64,000 nt of DNA, taken from positions 24,043,482-24,107,481 of the forward strand of contig NC_052395.1 of assembly GCF_009389715.1 (NCBI RefSeq), given 5' to 3'. The translations under genes and the position numbers were made by a program. This DNA comes from Phoenix dactylifera (Eukaryota; Streptophyta; Magnoliopsida; Arecales; Arecaceae). Within the stretch, counting starts at the first letter, position 1, and each line of letters begins with the position of its first letter. Of this stretch, positions 44,701-52,928 are shown one piece after another. The notes below the pieces were generated by a model. The model ran no database searches. It was not told the origin of the DNA and saw only the letters and a program-made list of their open reading frames with translations.

Positions 44701-46603
44701 GCAGATATTGCAAAGGTCGGATCGTGCGGGGAGGATCGCCAAATGGGCGGTCGAGCTCGGGGAATTCGATCTCGAATATCGGCCCAGGCCGGCTATCAAA
44801 GCTCAGATACTCGCCGACTTCATCGTGGAGTGCACCCTTCCGGACAGCCCCGAGAGGCCACCCGAATCCGTAGAGGAGGCCCCGAGGCAGCCATGGGTCC
44901 TGCACTCGGACGGGTCTTCGACCTCGGGGGGTAGCGGGGCCGGACTTATCCTCACCAGTCCAGACGGAGTGGTGGCCGAGCAAGCTTTGCGCCTCGAATT
45001 CCCGGCCTCGAACAATGAGGCCGAGTATGAGGCTCTCATCGCCGGGCTCAAGCTGGCGAAAGAACTAAGAGTGGAAGACCTGACGGCCTTCAGTGACTCC
45101 CAGCTGGTGGTGAACCAGGTCCAAGGGGATTTTGGAGCTAAAGAGCCATCCATGCAAAAGTATCTCCAAAAGGTGCGGGAACTCATATCTGCCCTGAATT
45201 CTTTCAATATTCAATACATCCCCAGAGCGGAAAACCTCAGGGCAGACCAACTATCCAAATTGGCAACCTCCCGCATAAGCGAGCTTCCCAAGGGAACAGC
45301 GCTCGAGTATCTTCGGATCCCCAGCACGGAGGAACCCGAGCCCACCATGTGCATCGACTCCGAGCCAAGCTGGATCGATGGGCTTGTCTGCTACCTTCAG
45401 GACGGAACCCTACCTCACGACGAGACGGAAGCTCGCCGAATCAAGCGCCAGGCCCCCCGGTATGTCTTATACGAGAATAGACTCTACCGGCGATCATTTA
45501 CTTCTCCCCTTCTCAGATGCCTCCGCCCCTCCGAGGCGGACTATGCCCTCCGAGAGGTCCATGAAGGGATCTGCGGAAATCACCTGGGGGGTCGGGCATT
45601 AGCCCATAAGGTCCTGCGACAAGGATATTATTGGCCCACACTCCAGAAGGATGCAACGGATTTCGTCCGGAAGTGCGATCGGTGCCAGCGAAATGCCAAT
45701 GTCCAGCGCCGACCTTTAGCTCTGCTGACCTCCATCATCGCCCCCTGGCCGTTTGCCCAATGGGGGATCGACATCCTGGGGCCCTTTCCCCTGGCCACCG
45801 GACAGAGAAAGTTCCTGGTCGTCTCCATCAACTACTTCACCAAATGGGTCGAGGCCGAACCCGTCGCCCGGATCACCGAGCAAAAGATGCGAGACTTCGT
45901 GTGGAAGTCCATAATCTGCAGATTCGGACTACCCCGTATCATTATATCTGACAATGGTCGACAATTTGAGAATGTTCGTTTCAGGGAATTTTGCTCTGAG
46001 CTCGGCATTGATCACCGTTTCACCTCAGTCGCTCACCTCCAGACAAACGGGGAAACTGAGGTAACTAACCGCACTATTTTGCAGGGGCTCAAGGCTAGGC
46101 TTGATCGGTCCAAAGGACAGTGGGTCGAGGACTTGTACAATGTCCTTTGGGCGTACCGGACCACGTTCCGACTGCCCACGGGAGAGACCCCCTTCAACCT
46201 AGCATACGGCACCGAGGCCGTCATCCCGTTGGAGATCGGCCTGCCTTCTCCAAGGGTGGAGCATTACGACCCCGACACCAATTCTTCCCAGCTCAGGAGC
46301 AACTTGGACCTCGTCGAAGAGACAAGAGAGGTTGCCCGGGTCCGCATGGCGAGATACCAACAGCGAACGGCCCAATACTACAACTCTAGAGTCAAGCCCA
46401 AGCTCTTCAAAGTGGGGGACCTCGTCCTCAGGAGAGCCGAGGCTTCTCAACCGACTGAGCAAGGAAAACTCGCCCCAAATTGGGAGGGGCCGTATCGGAT
46501 CGCCCGGGTACAACGACCAGGGGCGTATAAATTAAAGTCCCTAGAGGGGACCCTGATCCCGCGAAGCTGGAACTCCGAGAATCTACGAATGTACTACCAG
46601 TAA
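41795..46603 (+). CDS. Tat-lineage Ty3/Gypsy Gag-Pol, 1,602 open residues
   Basis: One long open frame. Capsid domain (about 1-120; LRGTARLWFSGL, KTGVRSYRF); Arg-rich stretch; unusual zinc knuckle CRFHRDRGHDTEDC (about 248-261); protease DNGSSANIL (about 370); reverse transcriptase with FMDAFSGYNQI and YVDDM (about 750); RNase H; then a second, archaeal-type RNase H (about 1036-1165; LHSDGSSTSGGSG, NNEAEYEAL, RADQLSKLA), a mark of the Tat/Ogre clade; integrase with HHCC zinc finger (HEGICGNH ... CDRCQRN, about 1255-1297) and DDE core (GIDILGP; SDNGRQFEN; GETEV); C-terminal LFKVGDLVLRRAE. No chromodomain, as expected for Tat. Enzymes look intact; only Gag is cut off from its N-terminus, so the copy could be mobilised with Gag in trans (inference). 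The first ATG of this frame is inside the capsid and is not the natural start. Confidence 0.92.
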   Translation: MALQGSSEAILCKAFPATLRGTARLWFSGLKPNTVSSFEQLGRQFATNFAASRRQRRTSDSLLDIKQKEGEPLKEYLDRFTAATWEVRELDQSMAMSALKTGVRSYRFLFSIEKSFPADFTEMLARARKYAKVEEAVASRRGAIEPASKKQKKRREERGRQRSRSPRREKNLPRLRSPPRQQRRSQQRTPPRPRSPPRPRTYPGKYENYTPVNAPRAEILMEIEGRDFFRPPPPMRDTGFPRNPRKYCRFHRDRGHDTEDCYQLRDEIEALIRRGVLNRFVRNRPEERRPAENVVPTKNPGDNRPIAGTINMIGRASAGTAALGAPPKRPRTGEVISFSDEDLEGVETPHDDAVVISMIVNRFDVKRVLVDNGSSANILYYHAYQKMGLREGHLRRVNAPLVGFTGDAVPVEGEASFLVTVGLAPRESTVRMDLLVVRLPSVYNAILGRPGLNALRAVVSTRHLLMRFPTDQGVGEVRGDQLVAKQCYMAAHTVKQPAEAPDHLMGPSLPIETLDARDTLWKKQVEPGELLIQIPLQENFSELTVQVGSGLGARERDCLVSFLRDNADVFAWSPADVPGIDPEIMVHRLQVRPTSRPVKQKKRGSAPERQRAAAEEVDKLLGVGFIREVSYPDWLANVVLVKKANGKWCMCVDYTDLNKACPKDSFPLPSIDQLVDSTSGHQLLTFMDAFSGYNQIRMAPEDEEKTTFITDKGTYCYKVMPFGLKNAGATYQRLVSQIFKDQIGRNMEVYVDDMLVKSRAAEHHIADLNETFAKLRRYQMKLNPAKCAFGVTSGKFLGFIVTQRGIKANPEKIRALQEMSPPKTVKEVQRLAGRVAALGRFVSRSAERCLPFFESLKRPKDFRWTEECQQAFEELRSLLASPPLLTKPQKGEILYLYLAVSPAAVSSVLVREEDKLQKPVYYTSRVLRDAETRYSKLEKTIFALIISARRLRPYFQAHTIAVLTDQPMKQILQRSDRAGRIAKWAVELGEFDLEYRPRPAIKAQILADFIVECTLPDSPERPPESVEEAPRQPWVLHSDGSSTSGGSGAGLILTSPDGVVAEQALRLEFPASNNEAEYEALIAGLKLAKELRVEDLTAFSDSQLVVNQVQGDFGAKEPSMQKYLQKVRELISALNSFNIQYIPRAENLRADQLSKLATSRISELPKGTALEYLRIPSTEEPEPTMCIDSEPSWIDGLVCYLQDGTLPHDETEARRIKRQAPRYVLYENRLYRRSFTSPLLRCLRPSEADYALREVHEGICGNHLGGRALAHKVLRQGYYWPTLQKDATDFVRKCDRCQRNANVQRRPLALLTSIIAPWPFAQWGIDILGPFPLATGQRKFLVVSINYFTKWVEAEPVARITEQKMRDFVWKSIICRFGLPRIIISDNGRQFENVRFREFCSELGIDHRFTSVAHLQTNGETEVTNRTILQGLKARLDRSKGQWVEDLYNVLWAYRTTFRLPTGETPFNLAYGTEAVIPLEIGLPSPRVEHYDPDTNSSQLRSNLDLVEETREVARVRMARYQQRTAQYYNSRVKPKLFKVGDLVLRRAEASQPTEQGKLAPNWEGPYRIARVQRPGAYKLKSLEGTLIPRSWNSENLRMYYQ

Positions 46604-46739
46604 AACTCCTAGGGGTTCAAGACAATCAGGACAATGGACTCAGCTTCCTTTTCGCAAACAATTCTCTTATCTTGATGGCTGTAATTCTCTTCTAATATTG
46701 GGTCGTCTGTGATCCTCAGATTTCCCGGCCAAAATCGGG

Positions 46740-47870
46740 ATGCCTCGAGGCTCGACCGTAGAGTCCCAAACTCCCTCGACCTCGGGAAGAATCGCAGGAC
46801 GACGAAATATCGACTTGGCGCGAAATTCCCTCGACTAAGGTCAAAATGCCCCGCTTCGTCGGGATGCCCCGGCTATAGGGATGTTCGAGACGTCAAGATA
46901 TGAGTACGGTCCTCTCTGACCAGACGAGCTCGGCTCGTTCTCCATCAACTTCCCCCTATGAGCACGGTCCTCTCTGACCAGACGAGCTCGGCTCGTTCTC
47001 CTACCTCGACTAAGGTCGGGATGCCCCGAGGGTCGACCGTAGAGAACCAGACTCCCTCAACCTCGGGAAGGCGCCGTGAGGGGTGGAAAGGGTGGCTCCA
47101 CCCGGGGCGCCACGAAGTGGACCCCCGGGAGCGGTCGACGATCCCCGATCCCCGAAGCGAGCGATCCCTCGACTAAGGTCGGGATGCCCCGAGGGTCGAC
47201 CGTAGAGAACCAGACTCCCTCGACCTCGGGAAGCGTCGCAGGTCGGTAGAGCGTACCCAGACCCGCCGACTTGACGAACGATCCCTCGACTAAGGTCAGG
47301 ATGCCCCGAGGGTCGACCGTAGAGAACCAGACTCCCTCGACCTCGGAAAGAAGCCGTAAGGGGTGGAAAGGGTGGCTCCACCCGGGGCGCCACGAAGTGG
47401 ACCCCCGGGAGCGGTCGACGATCCCCGATCCCCGAAGCGAGCTATTCCCCGACTAAGGTCGGGATGCCCCGAGGGTCGACCGTAGAGAACCAGACTCCCT
47501 CGACCTCGGGAAGCGTCGCAGGTCGGTAGAGCGTGCCCAGACCCGCCGACCTGATGAACGATCCCTCGACTAAAGTCGGGATGCCCCGAGGGTCGACCGT
47601 AGAGAACCAGACTCCCTCGACCTCGGGAAGCGTCGCAGGTCGGTAGAGCGTGCCCAGACCCGCCGACCTGACGAACGATCCCTCGACTAAAGTCGGAATG
47701 CCCCGAGGGTCGACCGTAGAGTCCCAAACTCCCTCGACCACGGGAGACACCACAGGTCAGCAAAGCGTCCACGGACTCGCCGACCTGACGCAAGATTCCT
47801 CGACCAAGGTTGAGGCGCCCGAGGTCCTACCATGGGGTCTGAAACTCCCTCGACCTCGCAGAGAGCTACA
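46740..47870 (+). repeat. Tandem repeats downstream of pol, units about 117 and 166 bp
   Basis: At least seven units contain ctcgactaaggtcgggatg, ccccgagggtcgaccgtagag and ccagactccctcgacctcgg. Starts near 47166, 47283, 47450, 47567 and 47684 show spacings of 117, 167, 117 and 117. The longer form carries an extra segment with ccacccggggcgccacgaag. Tandem arrays between pol and the 3' LTR are common in Tat/Ogre elements. Confidence 0.9.
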
Positions 47871-48906
47871 ATTCAATAAAGCCTCGCCAAATCCTCTCAA
47901 CCTCGGTGGGCGCTGTTGGGTCCGTGAGAAACCCGAGCCCCCCTTTAAGTCAAAATGACTCCGGAGGTCAACGAGAAAAGGAGGCAACCTACTCCACCAT
48001 GCAAAGCGTGACTCGGAGAATGCAAGAGGTACATCCAACTAGACGCCCTCCTTGTTAAATTTTATCTACATATTGCTGAGCGGAATCCCAACGTTGGAGT
48101 CTTATCTCGCCCCAAAGTCGGGCCTCTCCAATGGGTCGGCTTAAGATCGACCCCCTAACTACATTATGCAGGCTCCGTTCGTCAAGTCTCCGCAATCTGT
48201 ACGAAGGCTTCATAAATTAGGGCCCAACTCGGCTCTTCTACGTAAACTCCGACATCTAGCTGAGAAAGTGGTCCCGACCACGAGTGTATCAGCCAAACAT
48301 GGATACCAAGGCAATTTTTGGAAATCCCAGCCTTGCTCACCGAGATCTCGGCAGAGTCCGAGAACGATAACTACGAAAACCTTCGACGATGACTTACTTA
48401 TTAGCCCGCGCTCCCTACGAGGGGTTCGGAGTTAAGTTCGGAAACCCGACTAAAATCCCCGAATAGCAGCAGGCATAGACCTAGTCCGGTCTTACTTGAA
48501 GGGCTAAGGCCCGACCTCGATGCCTTGGGATTTCCCTAAAGGCTAAACGTGATGACTTCCACGATTCTTAGATCCGAGCTATGGGACTTAGAGGAATTTT
48601 CTAAAAAACCTAAGACTCGGAGCTCCTTTTGGTCGGAATGACTGGAACCCGAGAAGGCTAAGACATAGCCCGGGGAAAGAGGACAACTTCGTTAAGCAAC
48701 CCGAAAACAAAGATGTGAAGTTAGAGGTCGTCGAGGCAGTTAGCTAAGGCTCTAGCCTCGTTCGCAACAAAAAAGAAAGGCAAACACGTAATGATGAAAG
48801 TGTTTTTCATTAACAGAAGGCCGAAGGCCGATTACAAAATTGGAGGTCGACCATTTAAGAGCCGACCTCGGATACAATGAAAAAGAAAGAAAAAATACGC
48901 TAAGTC
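47871..48906 (+). other. Untranslated spacer of the Gypsy element
   Basis: No coding domain. Lies between the tandem repeats and the 3' end of the antisense gene. Confidence 0.6.
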
Positions 48907-51028
48907 CTAAGCGGCGGGAGCAACGTCCGGGGGGTCGTCCGGCACATTGATGATCTCGAGGTTTTCAGCCGGCACAGGCTCGGGGTCGGGGGCAGGGGCC
49001 TCGGGTACCGCCTCCGGGACGGCGTCCGTCTCGGCCGCCGGAGCCGCCTCTATGGTGCCAACCGCCTCGGCCGCCCCCGTCGAAGGCTCGGCGGGGTCTT
49101 GTTCGTATATCCCCGCCTCGGATGTCAAAATGGCGGGGAGGGCTTCCACGTCGGACCCCAGGCCCAGGTCCTCCCTCGGACGGACCGTCGAGAGGTCGTA
49201 TTGAGGGCAGTACCGGCGCATCTGAGCCCGGAAGTTCTCGAAACCTCGGAGGAACCCGTCCACTGTCTCCTCCTCCAACATGTCGCGGAACTCTTGCAAC
49301 TCCTTGAAGAGCTCCATGGCATGTTCGGCTCGCTCGAGTGCCCTCCTCTCCCGGGCCTCAAGTTGCTCGATTCGGAGGCGGGAGACCCCGTCCTCATACC
49401 TGAGGGCCGCGACCTCGGCCTGGACCTCCCCTAAGCGCGCCTCCGTGCCGCGCAAGGCCGACCTGGTTAGGGCGTGGGCGGCCTTCTCCTCCCCGAGCCC
49501 CTCCGCCATAGCGAGGCGCTCAGCCTCGGTGGCCGCCCACCGAGCCTCGGTCGCGGCCAACGCCGCCTCCAGCTCGGCGACTCTTTTCTTGGCCGGCTCC
49601 AGCTGTCGGCCGAGCTGTCGGACTTCTTCCCGACACCCGTGGGCGATGAACGCCAAGGTGTCGAGCTCGAGAATATGCTGAAAAGAAAGAAACGAGGGTA
49701 TTGTGAGTTGAAAAGCACACAAGTACGCTAGTAACTCAAGGAAATTAAGAAGGAAGCTTATCCGGGCGGTGTTGCAGTAAGCGCTGCCAACGACCTCCTC
49801 CAGCGAAACATTCCGGAACACGGCCCGGTCCGCTGGAAGTACCGCACGCCGCAACATGGAGCGCGCGACCTCGGCATCCTGAAAGGCCGAGCTCCCCTCG
49901 GGAATAGGGGAGTCCGGCTCGACCGACTCTTCTAGGAAAGCCCGTGAAGAGCTCGGCACGACCGGGCCCGAGGTCCCGGAGCCGCTCGCTTTGGGGCCTC
50001 GAGCAAGCCCGGGTTCTGGCTGCTGCGGGGCCATGGACGACTCCCCCCGCTGGGCAAGGGGGCAGGGCAAGGAGGGGCCGACGGGCCCGCATCACTAACG
50101 ACCCGCTCCCGCCTCGGGTCGGCTGCAGGGGCCCCCGCCTCGGGGCCACTCGTGCCGGCTGAACTGGAGGCGCCGTCCGACCTCGCCCTCTTCCGGGGCT
50201 GGGGCCTAGCTCCCCCGGCCTCGGCCTCTCGCCTCCTCAGGCGAGAGAAAAGTGATGTGTTGCTGGTCGGCAGGCGGGAAATATCTGAAATCAAAATTTC
50301 GTTAAGTGTCAGACCAGTGACAGTAAAAGCAAAGAACGAAGAAAAAATAAAATAATGTAACCACCCTTACCCTCGGGGCGCGCCGAGCTCAGACCTACGC
50401 TCGCCAGGGCGTCCTCCCGCAGGAGCTCGGTCAGGTCGTTGCCCCTCCCGAGGGCTCGCACGGAGTCCAGGGTCCTCAGCTCCCTCCTCGAGAGCTCGGA
50501 GAGCTTATTGAGGGTCTTCAACCGAGGGTTCCCCCACCTCGGGTCGAACCCCCAAGGCGCCTCGGACGCCAGGAAGAAAACCTTCCCCTTCCACTCATGA
50601 ATCGAGGAAGGGGCACCCTGGAAGAGTGACATACCGCCCCGAAAGGCGAAGTATAGCCACCCTGCGTCCGCCGGGTTCTTCTTTAACAGAAAACACCGGC
50701 GGAAGAGGCCTACCGAGATCGGGATCCCGTGCCCGAGGCACAGGGACAAGAACCCGATTATGGTCCTCCACGAGTTCGGAGCCAACTGCGCCGGGACGAG
50801 CTGGTACTCGGCCAGCAGCTGGCTCACGAACTCGTGGGCAGGAAAACGCAGGCCAGCCCAAAGTGTCTCGCGGTAGACCGCGATCCGACCTGGGGGCGGC
50901 TGCGTCACCCTGTCCTCCGGCCCCGCAGTTTCAAGACGAAACCCGGGCTGGAAGAAGAACCGGGAGCGGATCAGCTCCAACTCCTCCCCCGACAGGCTCG
51001 ATCCCACTTCCTCAGGACCCAAACCCAT
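48907..51028 (-). pseudogene. Antisense gene of the Tat element, three exons, disrupted
   Basis: Tat-lineage elements often carry an extra gene antisense between pol and the 3' LTR. Exon 1 is 51028-50371: FFFQPGFRLETAG, LRFPAHEFVSQLL, PNSWRTIIGFLSLC, resembling the plant 'putative gypsy type transposon' domain (Transposase_28 family); it ends at GAGG|GTAAGG. Exon 2 starts at 50284 after TTTCAG (DISRLPTSN) and is Ser/Pro/Arg-rich; its frame breaks around 50045-50070 in a C/G run. Exon 3 starts at 49677 after TTTTCAG and is a long coiled coil (KKRVAELEAALAATEARW, AEVAALRYEDG) with an acidic Pro-rich tail. The exon 2 donor reads ATAAGC, not GTAAGC. Function is not established. Confidence 0.8.
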
Positions 51029-51911
51029 TCCCACAGAAGAACGAAATAAAAGTTAAAAAAAGCGGAAAATGGAAGCTGGGGAGGAGAAGAAAAGAGGAAA
51101 CCCTAGTGAAAACAGGGTGAAAACCTACTGGACATCGCCGGAAATCGCTCCGGGCACCGACGGCAAGGTTCGGTTGAGAAAGGAAGCAAGGGAGAAAGGC
51201 AACGAAAATAAGAAGCAGCCAAACAAGACCTTTAGGGCAACCTCGAGGGGTTTATATAGACCCCCCTGACGGCCCAGATCGATGGGGTCGGTTCCCATCC
51301 CCCGATCGGGTTGCGCCACGTGTCGACCTCGGAAGCCGAGGCACCGTATTCACTCCGGATTAATAAATCGGGTACGAAATCGAAGCGTTGTCCCATCGGA
51401 TCTCGGGGCCTCATCATGGGTCTGCAAAATCAAATCGTCTTGAGGAACGAGCGGACGCTGCCCCGCTCCCCTCATTTAATAAGATTTGGGACACGTGGAG
51501 CCTCGATGTGGCCTCCACCTCTCCGGAATTGTGATCCAGTAACACGAAATCGGAAGCGTCCGACCTTGGGTCACGCCGCGTATCCGTTTTAAACCCCGTA
51601 ACGGCACACTCATTAATGAGCGAGAAGCCTCGATTACGGGATTGAGGCACCGCCTCGACGAGCTCGAGGACCCCCATCATTAATCCGCCGTAAGGCGATC
51701 CTGGCGATTCAAGAGACGCCACCTCCGCTTCAAGAAGCGTAATGGTGCGAGCTTCATCATAAGCTCACTGAATAAAGCAGCCTCGAGACGCCAAAGGGCG
51801 CAGGTTTCACCATGAAAGCTCCGAGAAGCGCAAGGGGGCGGACGAGACTCGCCCCCCAACCTCAGTGACAGACTTTACTTCCCACGTCCGAGCCCACAAG
51901 TCGCTCGAACT

Positions 51912-51928
51912 CGGAAGTCGGGGGGTAG
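51912..51928 (+). other. Polypurine tract of the Gypsy element
   Basis: cggaagtcggggggtag directly before the LTR start TGTTGGGGGG; the primer for plus-strand synthesis. The inverted copy is at 39460-39476. Confidence 0.85.
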
Positions 51929-52184
51929 TGTTGGGGGGAATAAGATTTTTTTCCAAATGACATAAATGCCCCAAAGAAGCCGTACAACTTCCGACCCCGG
52001 ACGGCCGAAGTTGGCGTCCGACTTCGGAACGCCCGACCTCGAGACCTCCGACCTAAGAAAAACCCCGATGTTCGAGGTCTACTCTTGTCAGCCACCTACT
52101 ACGGCCGTGCGCCTCAGAGGTCTGGCCGAGGACCATACCCTGACGCCCCTCTGGCATTTATTGCGCATGGTCGCTGTAACCCTC

Positions 52185-52330
52185 CGGCTTACTCCACAAT
52201 AAATGCGGATCTCCGGCTTACTCCACAATAAATGCGGATCTCCGGCTTACTCCACAATAAATGCGGATCTCCGGCTTACTCCACAATAAATGCGGATCTC
52301 CAGCTTACTCCATCATAAATGCGCATGGCT
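52185..52330. repeat. 29-bp tandem repeat in the right LTR, about four copies
   Basis: Unit cggcttactccacaataaatg followed by cggatctc, the reverse complement of the left-LTR unit, in U3 upstream of the TATA box. Confidence 0.92.
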
Positions 52331-52586
52331 CCTGTCATCTACGGACTCTCAGCTCTCCACGGCAAATCAGCCCAGCAGTCTAGTCAACTATGATAAGTCT
52401 CCGATCTCGGCCATACCTCCGACACCAATGCAATAATTCGTCTGACAGCGTGCTAGTTCGGGTTATACGACGCCCTCACCGCCGACATCAGAGCAATGAT
52501 TTGCCTGACCATGCGCCGACCTGAACAACACGCCGAGCCGTACTACGGCCTCGCCCTGTTACATCGCAGGTAAACTGACCCCCGCC

Positions 52587-52594
52587 TATAAAAG
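52587..52594 (+). promoter_or_regulatory. LTR TATA box
   Basis: TATAAAAG in the right LTR, predicting R to start near 52620. The inverted left LTR carries the same box pointing left toward the NHL genes. Confidence 0.75.
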
Positions 52595-52928
52595 GGAGCC
52601 TTGGCCCCACGGTGGAGGGAGGATGGATACACTCTACAGACATTATTTATCTCCCTTTCTACACTATTTGCCCCCTCCCTGACTTGAGCGTCGGAGGGCC
52701 GGCGCCGGAAAACCCGGCCACCGGTACGTGTGCAGGCACTCGGACGGAGGACGCCGCCAACTGACGGATCGCCGCTTCGCCATGAGGACCTGCCGCCCCT
52801 TCTCTCCGTCCGCCCTAGACGGAGGACGCCGCTCGCCGACGGACCGCCGCCCCGCCGTGAGAACTCACTCCCCGCTCCCTCTCCTCGACCGAAGATTGCC
52901 CCCGGGTCCAATTTCCAGCAACAGAGTT

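Larger units (their letters stand above)
38404..52923 (+). mobile_element. Head-to-head inverted Tat-lineage Ty3/Gypsy element, one integration
   Basis: GAGTT occurs exactly at 38399-38403 and 52924-52928, so 38404-52923 (14,520 bp) behaves as one insertion. Order on the plus strand: inverted LTR (38404-39459); inverted purine tract; start of the antisense gene, here in sense (40360-40784); inverted primer-binding site; inverted U5 end; forward R-U5 end; forward primer-binding site; gag-pol (41175-46603); tandem repeats; antisense gene (48907-51028); purine tract; forward LTR (51929-52923). Both outer ends are the U5 end, TGTTGCTGGAAATTGG and its mirror. The left arm (38404-40784) is nearly identical to the right arm (50604-52923). 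The centre is a 139-bp-arm palindrome. Confidence 0.92.
51929..52923 (+). repeat. Right outer LTR (3' LTR)
   Basis: 995 bp, TGTTGGGGGGAATAAG to CCAATTTCCAGCAACA. Contains the 29-bp repeats and a TATA box. Confidence 0.95.

Noticed and set aside
42062-46513. Many antisense frames of 60-170 residues within gag-pol
   Set aside because: Shadows of the real polyprotein frame; no domain resemblance.
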